Source of the DNA: Aquilaria yunnanensis
Taxonomy: Eukaryota; Streptophyta; Magnoliopsida; Malvales; Thymelaeaceae
NCBI GenBank assembly: GCA_039654915.1
Contig: CM077599.1
Coordinates: 73,066,001 to 73,130,000 of the forward strand
Length of the DNA: 64,000 nt
Reading direction: 5' to 3'
A program made the translations under genes and the position numbers. Under the pieces are notes generated by a model. That model was not told where the DNA came from and did no database searches. It saw only the letters and a program-made list of their open reading frames with translations. Positions 11,572-23,582 of the stretch are shown here, piece after piece (within the stretch, counting starts at the first letter, position 1; each line of letters begins with the position of its first letter).

Positions 11572-12746
11572 TAGAGGTGGGAGGTGGGCCGGGTCATCGG
11601 ACCGCCAATCAACCCCGGCCCAGATCAGTCAAACCCGTCCCAGAAAAAGCCTATTATATTATGGGCGGAGTACGGGCCCAATAGGAGGAGGAGACGCAAA
11701 AAGAACTGCCCCGGACCGGACCAGACCGTGCCCACCGAATCAGACCGGATCGCCCGCCCCGCCCCTGACCGCCCCACCTAACGCCTAACGGCTTTCTGCC
11801 AGCAACATAAACCTGCAAAATTTTTTTTAAAAAAAGGGCTAATTACACAGCGGGTCTTCCAACAACTTTCTGCTCCATTTCAGCCCCCAAATTTTCATTT
11901 TTACCTCACCCAACAACAAAATTTCAAGGACTTTTTGGTTAAACTAATTTTTTCCTTCCCCCTATAAATACCAATGCCATTTTCACTTAATCATCACACA
12001 ATCACTCAATCTCTCTTCTTCATCTACTATATTCTCTCAAGCATTCTCTCATTATTTTCTTAATCTCTTCCAAATTTCTTACTAATCTCTCCCTAATGTC
12101 TTCATAATCCCCTCTTGATTTTGCATTAATCACTACTATTAGTACGTGAGGCATGGCTTCAAAAGGAAAGGGCAAGCCAACAGAGAGTTCATATTCCCGC
12201 AACGCCGACCTCTGAGCCTTGTTTTGTCGCCAATCTCGGCCCGCCGATAAAGGCATTTCAATTCAAGAGTTTCACGACGATGATGCCGGAATCGATATGA
12301 TAAATTACGATTTGGGTCTCAACGATCAATTATCCGATGATGAAGTGGAAGAGTTGGATGCGATGGCGTCCGGGAATCCGTCAACAGAACCGATGCCTAC
12401 AAGTCATGAACCCGCCATGAAGGAAATTCAAGCACAAGGTAAATCCACGAGACTAACTGCTTGGGTTTGGGAGCATTATGAGGTCATACACGAAAGGGAG
12501 TCGAGGTACGGGAAATGCAAACATTGCAGGAAAAAATTGATATATAGAAAGAATTTCGGCACTGGAACGTTGAAATGGCATATTGAAAATCAACATCCTA
12601 ACGTTTGCCCCAGTGCCGGGACTAGTTCTGGAGGACAAATACAACTTGGGTCTACAACTGACGCCAACAGGCCAGGTATATCTCGTTTTAACCAACAATC
12701 TTGTAGAGAAGGTGTAAAGGCTCTCCTAGTATTTCCTCTACATTAA
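11572..12746 (+). mobile_element. hAT-superfamily DNA transposon, 5' part only
   Basis: The left end reads TAGAGGTGGGAGGTGGGCCG, followed by about 240 bp rich in GGGCC and CCGGACC. That is the usual terminal and subterminal composition of plant hAT elements. A transposase N-terminus with a BED zinc finger follows. The catalytic (RNase H-like and dimerisation) part is missing: the coding match stops near 12710, where an unrelated LTR-like sequence begins. No matching right terminus or 8-bp TSD was found. Confidence 0.7.
12153..12746 (+). pseudogene. hAT transposase N-terminal fragment with BED zinc finger
   Basis: An ATG at 12153 starts MASKGKGKPTESSYSRNADL, followed by a TGA at 12213-12215. 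The same frame then continues for about 175 residues. It contains an acidic segment (DDDAGIDMINYDLGLNDQLSDDEVEEL) and a BED finger: CKHCRKK with CX2C, then HIENQH with HX4H, about 12440-12600. BED fingers bind transposon ends. The frame ends in unrelated residues at 12746, so the transposase is truncated as well as interrupted. Confidence 0.85.
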
Positions 12747-13754
12747 ATGTCGAGGTAGGTAAATCCCAAGTATTTTTTCCCTCAAATAAGTAGTATTAAG
12801 CAAGGAAAGCAAGCTAGTTAAGGTTAAATTGAGTTCCAAAGGGTAATTGGCACCTAAGGGGCAAAAAGGGTAAAATGGTAATTTTGGCCCAAGTCAGCAG
12901 CATGACCGTAATTTTGGTAAAATTAGGTCCATGCAAGTGTTTTGAGCTAGTTAAGTTAAGACCATAGGAATTTATAGCCATTTGAACCAATTTCTTAAGT
13001 TAAGGATGAAAAATGCACTAAGTAAGAATTTAAGCTATTATGTCTTATAATGGCTTAGGTGACGCAAGGGCAGCGTGTTTGGGTAAGAATAACCTTTCTT
13101 TGGGATCAAGGAGTGATAGAAATGGGAGTGTTTAAGTGGCCTAAGTGATTCAAAATTTAGTTTGAGGGCCAAAGTGACAAGAGGAAGAAGTTGGGCTAAA
13201 TTGGTTTAAATGGAGGAGATGACACTATTCATCATCTCCCCCATTAGCCATTTTCGTAGCTCTTCTTTCTCCCTTGCTTTCTACCTCCCAAACCTCCCAA
13301 ATCACTCAAGTTTTCATGGAATTCGAAGGTCCCGAAGCAATCCCAACAAGCCTTTAGCTCGTTTTTGATGGAATTGGTGCATTTGGAGTTGTTCTTGCAA
13401 GTTTTGGTTCAAACCCAAAGGTAAACGTATTTGATCCTTATGGGTTAGTTTTAAGGTTGTTAATTGGTTAGAAATGGTCTTAACTTCGTGCTATTGGTGT
13501 CCAATTTGGTTGATTTCAAGCTTGGAACTCAAGGGAACCCATTGGAGCTTGGAAGTGCTCATAGCTTGTTCTTGCTTTCAAGATGATTTGAGGTAAGGGA
13601 TTTAAGTTAATTAAGCTCAAATAATGCATAGAAATGTAGTCTTTTGTGTGGGAATGAGTTAGAAACAAGACCCAAGTGATTTGGTTATGGGATGAGAAAG
13701 TTTGAGCAGTTTTCGCGCAAGGTCGCACGCTGTCGCGCAATGCTGGAAAGCGTT

Positions 13755-13866
13755 GGCGACACGTCGCCAGTGTCGACGCCATATTGGCGATGCGTCGCCG
13801 GTGGAGACGCGTCGCCGAGAAATGCAAAAGTTTTCCGAACGCTGATGCCTTTGGCGATGCGTCGCC
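13755..13866. repeat. Repeated palindrome GGCGAYRCGTCGCC
   Basis: The 14-bp near-palindrome occurs at 13755-13768 (GGCGACACGTCGCC), 13786-13799 and 13853-13866 (both GGCGATGCGTCGCC), with a diverged copy at 13804-13816. It forms a GC-rich island in AT-rich sequence. Cruciform, methylation-rich or protein-binding roles are possible; none is shown. Confidence 0.7.
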
Positions 13867-14542
13867 AACGGCGCCGCCAAGGCATTTTGCCCTTAAGCTC
13901 CGGGCATCCTAAGAGTGTCTCAAATTCTCGGTTTCCATCCCTAGGCTAAGTTAAGACATTCCGTAGCCTCGGTTGGGTCTAGAACTCATTCATAAGTCGG
14001 GAATTATGCATTATATAGGTAGTAGCTAAGTGGTGTGGTTAAGGAAGAGTAAGTAGTGGTGGCTAAGGAAGTTAAAGTGCTTTAGTTCTCAAGTGAGCAC
14101 TAAGGGGATTAAGTCGGGTTTCAGACTCTTCGTTGGCTGAGTAGAATGTCATAAACCTGGTCAATGAAAAGGAAACCTAAGGGAATCCCAACCAAACTTT
14201 ATAGTTTGGTAAGTAAGCCACTAAGGGGCCCTAAGCTAAGCTTCAAAAGCTTGGTAAGTTGAACCACATAAGGTAGCTACTCTGCACAATAAGTTAAGGG
14301 AAGAGACGGGTAAGGGGTGAGTAAGTGGGAACTTACTCTAAGTAGCTCGTCAAGGCGGGTAAGGTTGAGTAAGCAAGGTCTTAATCTAAGGTGCCCGTAA
14401 GAGGACTTCAAGGGGTTAGTAATTGAGTGCTAGCATAGGATACGAGGGCCAGTATCCAAGTACCCCAGTCGTAAGAGCTCACGACAAGTCCAGCACCTAC
14501 GGGTGTAAGGAAGTCCTAAGTGCATTTGCATGTGCATAACTC

Positions 14543-14569
14543 ATTCATCCATCCATCCATCCATCCATC
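14543..14569. repeat. (ATCC)n microsatellite
   Basis: About six consecutive ATCC units follow TCATTC. A simple sequence repeat within the LTR-like remnant. Confidence 0.9.
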
Positions 14570-15389
14570 ACTTGTATTGTTTGTTGTTTATTTTCTTGCT
14601 TCTGGTTATCTTGTTGGTTGCTTGCTTTGTTTTGTATGCTGTCTATTTATATGTTGTTGTGCTTTGTATGCATGCATTGCTTTTCCCTGCAGGTACTAAT
14701 CCCTTACTGAGTACTTTGGAGTACTCACCCTTAAGTGTTGTGCAGGTTTAAGCAGTTTTGTTTGGGCTTAACAGTTGGTAAGGGGCAGCTGTTAAAGCTA
14801 AGTTTTATTGGTTCAAAGGTATTCTCTAAGTAGGAAACTTCATGTTTTCTAAGTTACTTACGGCATAAGTAAGTACTGACCAAAGTGTTTGCCTTACAGT
14901 TGAGGCTAAGTGAGTACAAGGAAAGTGTGGCTCATCACTTGGGTGAAGAGCTAAGGGTGGATCTTAGTAGTTATGAGATGCTTCTTTTATATGTATGGTA
15001 ATTTAATACATAGATTGCCTCTACTAGTGTCCATTGGTGTGTATAACACTAGAGTTACATTTGGGTGCATATAAGTTAGAAATGTATGCACAAAGTTGTT
15101 ACTTGAAGTTAAAGCAACTAAAGATTTATGTCTTGGCTTATTTGATTTATGTTTTCAGTAATTGCCGTGGCACTATTTTCAATGAAGTTTTAATTTAATT
15201 ATTATTGCATAGCCAGGACAATGCATGCATATTTCTTATGCAGGGTAGGCTAAGTAACTAGTTGCACGTAATGATTTAAGGTATTTTACGAGTAATAACT
15301 AGCCAATTATAACTTAAGTGGGATCATAGTTCCCTAGAGCCTACCAGTGTTAGCAATTCAGGGCACTGGGGCCCTGTTCCGCCTCAGAA

Positions 15390-15401
15390 TGGTATCAGAG
15401 C
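15390..15401 (+). other. Putative primer binding site (Met type)
   Basis: TGGTATCAGAGC matches the plant initiator-Met PBS. It follows a segment ending GTTCCGCCTCAGAA. In isolation a 12-mer is weak evidence, but its position inside the LTR-like block supports a retroelement origin on the plus strand. Confidence 0.5.
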
Positions 15402-17349
15402 AGGCCAATGGTCTTAGTAGAGGCAATAAGTCACTAAGATCCATGTGTGTCCTTGTGCTAAGTATGGTTAGTACTGCTTATAAGTATTCTTGGAGTTGTT
15501 GTCTGGCTTTGGTTGCAGGTATATGGGTGGATACCCGGTAAGGTTCTGGAAATTGAGGCAAGGGACCGAACAAAGGTCTAAGTGGCTTTATGGAATTAGC
15601 CATAGGAAGACGGTGATTTCGTGGTACAGTCCCAGTTGCACTATGGTGTGAGTAGCCCAAGAAGCGTGTTTGAATCCTTAAGGAGCGGAGATCATGGTTC
15701 ATGTCTAAGGGGTAAGGGTTGAAGTGTGCTAAGGCCTACCAGTACACTGAGACCAAGGGAGAAATCCCCACCCTAAGGGCAGGACCAAGGTCAAGAAATA
15801 TGCACAAATATGTGGATAAGAGCAAAATTCGACAAGCAGTCGAAAAGCCCAAGGGTAAGGGCCAAGGAGCACTAAGTTATTAAGGGTGCACTGAGGCCAA
15901 GTAAACCGTCATTACCTAAGGGCAAGGGTGACATGGATACCAAGAGAGCAATAGACCATGGGGTAAGGGCTACGGTGCACTAGAACCATGTGTGCACCCG
16001 AGCCAAGAGAGTAACATCTCCACCCTAAGGTAAGTTGAGGCCGAAGTAAAGCTCATGAAGAGTCAGTTCAAGTGGAGTCCATGGAACCCAAGGAAGAACA
16101 TCACAAGCCAGAAGTGGGGCTATGAGTTAAGTGCACGGAATCAAGGGAGATAAAGTACGAAGGCCATGAACATTCTCGAAGCCGGAAGAATGCCTCAAAT
16201 CACCGGGGAAGCACCGCCAGTACTCATAGGCAATCAAGCAGTTTTGTTTGGACCAATTGATTGGTCAAGGAGCTGACAACAAAGAAAGAGGTACCTTTAA
16301 GTTTACAACATAGTAAGTAGTTTTCTTGTTTAAACTGCTATGGCTGTGGTTGTGACTAGCCTGCCTAGAAAATTAGGATTTCGGCAAGGTGTGGGTATTT
16401 GAACCCATAAGGGCCTGTAAAGGGCAAGTTTCGTTTAGACCCTTAAAGTAGTTAAGGTTTTACCTAGAAGCTTAAGGGTAGCATTAGTGCAGTGAGTTGT
16501 AGTTGCGGTTCGTTGGTTAGTGTGCATTGCTTAAGAATAGGATTGGTCAAAGGGCATAAGGGCTGATTTAACTATGCCGGTCATAAATGACCCTTAGAGG
16601 TATTCTAAGGGCAAGGGTGGCTTGCGTAGGAGAGTCAGTAATTCGTGCCACGGGTTGAGCCTTAAGTTGATCAAACTTGTACCTATGGTGTAAGGAGTGT
16701 TTTATGCACTATAGGTATTGGATTAAATGATTGATCAATAAGATATAATTTAATCGGTAAAAGGAATTATGCATATGCATGGTAGTTCAAGCATGCTAGT
16801 TAGACTTTGATATTCTTGTTATGATGATGTATGAAATTGTTCTTTGATTAAATTGCTAGAACTTAAAGTTTATTATTTATTGTTGTTTGTTGCGGGAATA
16901 TTAGGACCCACGTGATGGGCCTGATACTTCCCCCTTACGGAGCAAGTTGTGCACATCCCTCCTTCGAACATGTTTCTTAGGTGAGTACTATGAAGAGATA
17001 GAGTACACTGAACCATATAATGAGGTTAAAGATGCGGAGCAGATTGAGTGAGGGTACGCTGTAGCCCCTTGAAAGTAAATTTGGCTAGGACTGGGTTTCA
17101 ACTTTGTGTTATTTGATTTCTAAAGAGACATATGGGTTGTTTAAATTGGTACATTATCTGTATATTAGTTTTCCTGGGATTGTAACTTAATTACTCTGAT
17201 TTCATTTAATACTCTTATTATTTGAAAAATAGATTAAAAGAAAATGTTTTACCTCATATTTCCTAAATTAATTTTAATTAAATGATTTATAATTCTGAAA
17301 ATTTAAGATATCTTTTAAAATTAAGGTTCATAAAATTAGGGGCGTTACA

Positions 17350-19026
17350 AATAAAATATGAACAGGGAGACAATCAAACAGTGCAGAGGAGTGCACATTG
17401 AGAAGAAGAATGATAGAAAATTGATTATGTTTAAAGCCCCACTATATATATATAATCAACCAAATGTCTTGGTTAAATATTGAAATGTTCCAATCAAATA
17501 TCTTTTTTTATCGGCCGAGAAAGGAATTATATTAATAGAGGAAGTTTTTTATAAATCTGGCCTATGCCATAAGTCATCCTCCTATAATATAAAAATAGAC
17601 AGTTTTGCCCTAATTTTTACAGATCAATCAATCTCATCATTGGTTCACAAAAATCCTAGAAATGTTTTTAAAAAATTTTATTTTTTTTACTCATTTGCCT
17701 TTTCTTTTCTTTTGTTGTATTTTTCATCAATCAACAACTCCCTTTGCCAATTTTCTATTACTCTTTTTTCCTCTTCTTTTATCTTGGAACAAAAAAGTCT
17801 CTATTTTTATTTCTTACACTTTTTTTTTCTATTGCTTATATTTAATTATGTATTTTCTTACTTCTTTAGTGCGCTTTAATTTCAATTTTGTTCTGATTTC
17901 CGTTATTTCTTTTGATTTAGATTTTTTTTATAATTTCATTGTTTGCTTTGATTTAATTTTTTTTTCTAATTTCATTCTTTGTTCTACTTTGTTATTTCCT
18001 CCAATATATCCTAAAAAGAAATCTGAAATTTAAAAAAGATGAAATTGAGTAGCAATTTCTTTTATCAAATTTTGCTTATTCTTTAGTTAAACTAGTTGTT
18101 TATTCTTTTATTACTAGCTACTTATTTTTTATCAATATTTATTTATTTATTACCAATTTTTCTTGTTTTTTATATAAACTAGCTGTCTGTTTTTTACTAG
18201 TAATTATTTATTTATTATCAGTAGTTCTTTATTCTTTTACTAGTAGTTGTTTATTCTTTTATCAAATTCTACTTGTTCTTAGATACTGTGTATTCTTTTA
18301 CTAGTAGTTATTTATTCTTTTATTAAAATTTATTTGTTCTTTTATCAATTTATGCTTGTTTTTTAGAAAATTAGCTATCTATTCTTTTATTAGTAATTAT
18401 TAGTTCTTTTATCAATAGTTGTTTATTCTTTTACTAGCAGCTGCTTTTTTTATAAATTTTTTGCTTATTCTTTAGATAAAAAAGTTATTTTTTATTTTAT
18501 CAATAGTTATTTTTTTTATGAACTTATCAATAGTTGCTTGTTGCCTTACTAGCAAAAGTTTGGTCTTTTAATAATTTATGCTTGTTCTTTAAATAAAGTA
18601 GTTTTTTGTTCTTTTATCAAAAATTATTTGTGCTTTTATTAGTAGTACCTTGTTCTTTTACAACCAATTTTTTGTTCTTTTATTAGTTCCTAGTTATTTT
18701 TTAGACAAACAAATTGTTTTTTATTTTATCAGTAATTTTTTATTCTTTTACTAGCCATTGTTTGTTTTTTTAATCAATTCATACTTGTTCTTTAGATAAA
18801 CTAGCAGTCTTTTTTTTTTAGTAATTATTTGGTCTTTTACAAGTATTTATATGTTCTTTTATAAATTATTATTTATTCTCCTATAAATCTATTTTTTTTT
18901 AGTTTCTATATTAGAACAGATAAATTTGTCAAAAGATCTTATAAAACTGATAGCAGATCAAATAAGAACTAATAAAAGAATAGATAAAGATGATAAAAAT
19001 AAATAAAATCTGATATAATAACATAT
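17350..19026. other. AT-rich intergenic DNA
   Basis: Very T-rich on the plus strand. The open frames at 17640-18033 are strings of Phe, Ser and Leu and look compositional. Apart from the minisatellite at about 18050-18900, nothing recognisable is seen. Confidence 0.6.
18050..18900. repeat. Degenerate AT-rich minisatellite
   Basis: Loose repetition of motifs such as TTATTCTTTTACTAGTAG, TTTTATCAA and CTTGTTCTTTAGATAAACTAG across about 850 bp. The period is irregular (roughly 17-60 bp), and copies are too diverged to count by eye. Confidence 0.6.
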
Positions 19027-19149
19027 TGTTGGCACCCAATTTCGTCCGGCTATTAAAATAAAAAAAATATTAAAAAAATTAATTAATTAATTAAAAAAGA
19101 AAAAAGAAAAAGAAAAAAATTAATTAAATTAATTAGTTTAGGGGGCATT

Positions 19150-19191
<42 letters not shown>
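19150..19191. repeat. (GT)n(TA)n microsatellite in the LTR
   Basis: About twelve GT dinucleotides run into about nine TA dinucleotides. The second LTR carries a pure TA tract at the corresponding place (31664-31697), so the tract changes length between copies. Confidence 0.95.
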
Positions 19192-19193
<2 letters not shown>

Positions 19194-19486
19194 GAATACA
19201 AAAAGGGGGAATTTTTTTTAAGAATTGACAAAATTGAGAAGTTTGGGAAGAATCTGACGAAATCTGGAAGTTCCAGGGAAATCTGGTAATTATTCGCATG
19301 GTTTTGGGCCAAATTGACAGAACAGACAAATTTGGGCCAATCAGTAATTTCGTGAAAAATGTGAGACCAAACCAATAGTCAAAGAAAGATGACGGACTAA
19401 AACTGTCATTTTGACCAAATTATGTTTTTAATCTTTTTTTAATTAAAATTTGAATTATTTTGAAATAAAATGAATCCAATGCTCCT

Positions 19487-19500
19487 ATCCTATAAATAGG
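19487..19500 (+). promoter_or_regulatory. TATA box of the gypsy element 1 LTR
   Basis: TCCTATAAATAGGGG within the U3-like part. The corresponding segment of LTR 2 (31355-31372) reads CCCTATTTATAGGGG, so the box is conserved in both copies. Confidence 0.7.
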
Positions 19501-19688
19501 GGTCCAAAAATGCAAATAAATATACGAAAAAAGTAAGATTAGAGCCCCTAAATTAAAAAAGGAAAAAATTAGCTTTAGTTCCTGGCCTTTCTTCCCTCTT
19601 CCCAGAAATCCTAAACTTTTCCTCCGTCTGCCATCCAACTTTTTATTCTTTTCCGTCATCCTCTCTCTCTCTCTCCCGTCGCCGGCAC

Positions 19689-20414
19689 CAGGGGCGTATC
19701 AATTTAGGGGCGGGAGGGGGCAGCCGCCCCCCCTAAAATTTTAAAAAAAATTATTAGGTACTTGGATATGTGATATAATTGTAAAAAAATTAAAATTAGG
19801 TACCTATCTGTAAGTTTTATAATTAATAAGGGGCTCTAATATATTTTTTGTATTTAAGGTCTCAGTAATTTTCTTATTGAATAAATTGCGTGATAGTCCT
19901 TACTCTTTAATTATTATTTCCTTTTAGTCCCTATCCTATTAAATATTCTGTTTTGGTTCCAAACATATTAAAAACATTTTGTTTTAGCCCTAAATTTATA
20001 AAAAATGTTTTATTTTGGTTTCATTGCATGAAATTTGTTAACTCAAAGTATTTTTCTGATAACAACTTTTTAGATCATAATTTGGACTATCCGGTAAGTG
20101 CTATAAAATAAATTTAATTTGTATAATATTTTTTATAATTAATAGAAAATTCAAATAACTATTTTTACTCTATAAATTGAACTTAATTATTATAAATTTT
20201 TTAATTCAATGTGTCCATATATGTAAACTGTCTAATGAATTTTGGGTTGTAAACTTTTGAAATAAACTTAGTTATTATACACTTTCAAATTTTATGTGCC
20301 TATATATAATATTATTTAGTATTTTCTATTAGTGATTGTAAATTTATACATGCTAATAACCCGTTTCACGTCACGCCCCCGCCCCCCCAAGTGAAATTTC
20401 TGGCTACGCCCCTG
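19689..20414. mobile_element. Non-autonomous hAT-type element (MITE-like, 726 bp)
   Basis: The ends are CAGGGGCGTATCAATT and, on the other strand, CAGGGGCGTAGCCAGA, the CAGGGGCG-type termini of hAT transposons. Perfect 8-bp target duplications GCCGGCAC flank it at 19681-19688 and 20415-20422, the length made by hAT transposases. The interior is AT-rich and non-coding. The homologous LTR at 28999-31868 lacks it, so it inserted after the two LTRs diverged. Confidence 0.93.
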
Positions 20415-20889
20415 GCCGGCACCGTCACCGTCGCCCTTGCCTGTCACCATCTCCAGTCCCTGCCGTCTGACGCGTTGCCGCCTCCGTCGCACGCCGTGCC
20501 ACCAGCCCGCCGTTTTCCGTTCTTCTTCTTCTCCTCCGCCGCGACCTCCTCTCCCCACGGATCACCGCCTCGCCGCCGTTCTCCTCCTCCCTCCTCCCCT
20601 GCTCGCCGCCGACGCCCAGCAGATTCCTCCCCAGCTCTACCGTCACTGCCTCCTCTTCCCGTCGCCACCCTCTTTCGGCCAAACCCGTAAACCGACCCGT
20701 TCGACCCAGTCCACCCTCCCGTTTAGGTATAACTCTCTTTTAGCCCCTCTGATTTTCTGTTGTACTCATATAAGCGACTAACTGTTTTGTTCTTGTAGAT
20801 ATGCCATTAACAGCTAACTTTTGGTGTTTATTTTTTTTCATTTTTTTCTCTTTTTATTTTTCTTGTTATTTTTTTTTATGGAAGGTTAT

Positions 20890-21990
20890 ACCTCCTACTT
20901 TTATGTGGATAGCCAAACGTCCCACCTTATTTATTATTTTATTTTATTTATTTATTTTATTTATTTATTGTCATTTTATTTACATTTATTTACTTTATAC
21001 ACTTTTATTTTTTTTACGTGGATGGCTAAACGCCCCATTTTCTTTATTTATTTAATTTTCTTCATTTATTTACTTTATGCACTTTATTTTTTTTTACATG
21101 GATGGTTAAACGCCCCACTTTCTTTATTTATTTACTTTTCTTTACTTTATGCACTTTTATTTTTTACGTGGATGGCTAAACGCCCCACTTTCTTTATTTA
21201 ATTACTTTTATGCATTTATTTACTTTATGCACTTTATTTGTTTACGTGGATGGCTAAACGCCCCACTTTCTTTATTTCTTTACTTTTCTGCATTTATTTA
21301 CTTTATGCACTTTTATTTTTAACGTGGATGGCTAAACGCCCCACTTTCTTTATTTATTTACTTTTCTCCATTTATTTACTTTATGTTCTTTATTTTTTTT
21401 TAAGTGGATGGCTAAGCGCTCCACTTTCTTTATTTATTTACTTTTCTTCATTTATTTACTTTATGCACTTTTATTTTTTTTACGTGGATGGCTAAACGCC
21501 CCACTTTCTTTATTTAATTACTTTTATTTATTTATTTACTTTATGCACTTTATTTTTTTTACTTGGATGGCTAAACGCCCCACTTTCTTTATTTATTTAC
21601 TTTTCTCCATTTTTTATTTACTTTATGTACTTTGTTTTTTTAAGTGGATGGCCAAGCACCCCACTTTCTTTATTTATTTACTTTTCTGCATTTTATTTAT
21701 TTATTTCTTTATTTTTCTGCACTTTATTTTTGCGTGGAACGCCAAACGCCCCATTTTCTTTATTTATCTATTTTTCTACACTTTGTTTATTTCTTTCTTT
21801 ATTTATTTTTTTGTACTTTATTTATTTATTTATTTTCTGTACTTTATTTATTTATTTACTTTTCTGCACTTTATTTTTACATGAATGGTTAAGCGCCCCA
21901 CTTTATTTATTTACCTTTTTTTATTTACTTTTTTGTAATTTATTTTTCTTTATGTGGATGATTAATCTTATTTTATTTATTTACTAGTTT
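20890..21990. repeat. Tandem array, about 80-bp units, 13 copies, in LTR 1
   Basis: The core ACGTGGATGGCTAAACGCCC recurs near 20911, 21018, 21097, 21166, 21245, 21331, 21404, 21482, 21562, 21641, 21733, 21881 and 21954. The units are separated by T-rich TTTATTTATTTAC stretches. Frames through it spell a repeated WMAKRPTFFIYLL peptide, a translation artefact. About 11 inverted copies lie in LTR 2. Confidence 0.9.
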
Positions 21991-22329
21991 TTTTTATGAC
22001 TGGCCAAGAGCCCCATTTTACTTCCTTATTTTATTATTATTTTTATTTCTATTACGACCAAGCTCCTCCGTCCTTTATTTTTCTGTCATTTTTAACCTTA
22101 TTTGGAATATTAAGACACTTATCTTTTTTTTATTATTTTCTTTAAATAAAAAAATTTAACCTTTTATTCCATTTATTAAAATAAAGTTTAAAAAAAATCA
22201 TAACCAGATGATCCAATAAGAAATCAATGGTTTTTTTTTTAGATCTATGGATTAGATAATTACTTTTAAAGAAAAGATAAAAAAAAAAAAGAAAAGCACA
22301 TAATAAAAAAGGAAAATAATATTAAGACC

Positions 22330-22790
22330 ATTAAAAATTCATATTCAGATAATTCGGTAAAAAAAAATTATGACAAAAATTAATAATTAATAATAAATTA
22401 AAAATCAAAATTTTCATTAAATTCCATATCCGGGTGATTCGATAGAATCCATGGTTTGGAAAATATCAAATTTATAAAAATAAATAAAAATCAAGTACCA
22501 AGATAAAAAAATCCATATTCGGATAATTCGACAGAATTTATGATATGGATTAATAAAACATTTAATAATAAATAAAAAAAACTAAATTTTCATTAAATTC
22601 CATATCCGAGTGATTCAATAGAATCCATGGTTCGGAAATATTATATTTATTGTAAAAAAATTATAAGAATTAATTAGCAAGATTTAGAAGTCTATATTAA
22701 TTTAAAAATCTATATCTGGATGATTCAATTAAAATTTATGGTTTGAAAATTAACTGAAATTATTTAAAAGCAAGCAAAACAAAATTAAAA
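22330..22790. repeat. Second LTR tandem family, about 85-90 bp units
   Basis: Blocks such as CCATATCCGGGTGATTCGAT and CCATATTCGGATAATTCGAC recur near 22330, 22425, 22505, 22605 and 22715. Each is followed by ATGGTTTGG or ATGATATGG and an AT-rich spacer. The inverted counterparts are at 29220-29640. Confidence 0.8.
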
Positions 22791-22947
22791 TCAACTAAGG
22801 TACCAATTTTGGGCGTTAAAATAGAGTTATTTTAACGTAACCGTACTCCCGAACCTTCGAACTATCGTAGACCATTTTTAGGTGTCTAATCGACCTAGGT
22901 AAAACCGATTGGTGGCGACTCCTAAAAACCCCCACATTGCCACAGCT

Positions 22948-22966
22948 TGGCGACTCCACTGGGGAT
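22948..22966 (+). other. Primer binding site, tRNA-Arg type
   Basis: TGGCGACTCCACTGGGGAT is complementary to the 3' end of plant tRNA-Arg (which ends CCCCAGCGGAGUCGCCA), with one mismatch. It lies 3 nt after the LTR end. tRNA-Arg priming is typical of Ogre-type elements. Confidence 0.8.
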
Positions 22967-23582
22967 GCTAAGTTAGTGAGTCAAGCCTAAAAGTTGATTT
23001 GTTTTGTTCTGCTTTGCTTATTTTTCTGCGGATTCATGTGCTATATTTACTTATTGTAAACATGTATTATGCATTCATGACATGAAGCTCTATACCCGAG
23101 CTTCCTCAATTCAAACACGTTCTTTCAAAGCGGAATTGGTGTTGTTGTCCTTGTGAGACTATGGTCTCCAAGCCTTGACCGGTTTCACGTATCGAAGTAC
23201 TGTATTGCCTCCTGAGACGGATAGTCTCTGCATGGGCCCACGAAAAGCTACGACCCAAATTAATCCTTTCCTTACATAAACCCTCGTGGGTAAGGAATTG
23301 GGCTGTCACTATAATTTAGTGATGGGATTCGGGAACTACCCTTGGCCTTTTTGATAAACCACTTTATGCATATAGAACTCCCCACTCTGCCATAGAACCA
23401 ATCATAAAACTCCTATGTTTTGGTTTCAATCACTATAGGCATGAATTTTTTATTTACTTGCTTATATTGCGAAATTTATGATTCTGTGTATTACTTTTTG
23501 CTGACTCCATTTTTTCTTGTTCATTTTTTTGGCACATTCATATCATTCATTAGGTTAAGTACTCAGTGAAGGAATTATTACC
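22967..23582 (+). other. Untranslated leader of gypsy element 1
   Basis: The stretch between PBS and ORF1 has no convincing reading frame on the sense strand. A minus-strand frame at 23106-23309 has no recognised motif and is probably chance. Confidence 0.55.

Larger units (their letters stand above)
12713..17349 (+). mobile_element. Non-coding LTR-retroelement-like remnant
   Basis: Three signals suggest a gypsy-type remnant with long LTRs. The sequence opens TGTAAAGGCT and closes GGGGCGTTACA (TGTAA/TTACA termini). A Met-type PBS motif stands at 15390-15401. The stretch 14700-14740 (ACTGAGTACTTTGGAGTACTC) resembles LTRs of Del/Tekay chromoviruses. No gag or pol domain is visible. A PBS was found, but two clearly matching LTRs and a TSD were not. 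A short resemblance exists between about 14750-14800 and 16235-16285. The boundaries are provisional. Confidence 0.35.
19027..22944 (+). repeat. 5' LTR of gypsy element 1 (about 3.9 kb)
   Basis: It starts TGTTGGCACCCAATTTCG and ends CACATTGCCACA, 3 nt before the PBS. It holds a (GT)n(TA)n tract (19150-19191), a TATA box (CCTATAAATAGGGG, about 19487-19500), a 726-bp hAT-type insertion (19689-20414), an approximately 80-bp tandem array (20890-21990) and a second tandem family (22330-22790). The reverse complement of the same LTR type stands at 28999-31868. In the terminal 125 bp the two differ at about 7 sites. Confidence 0.85.

Noticed and set aside
15390..15401. Possible tRNA-Met gene fragment
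   Set aside because: Only the 12-nt PBS complement is present. No cloverleaf arms surround it.
17640..18033. Open frames of 79 and 123 residues that look like transmembrane proteins
   Set aside because: Pure T-rich composition giving Phe/Ser/Leu strings; no motif and no conserved start context.
20391..20781. Pro/Ser-rich frames of 99 and 114 residues and antisense Arg/Gly-rich frames
   Set aside because: They lie in GC-rich LTR sequence just after the hAT insertion, are open in several frames at once, and have no recognised domain.
20801..21987. Long open frames rich in Phe, Tyr and Leu with a repeated WMAKRPTFFIYLL peptide, suggestive of membrane proteins
   Set aside because: They are translations of the 80-bp LTR tandem array. 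The same frames appear inverted in LTR 2 (29985-30547), and several overlapping frames are open at once.
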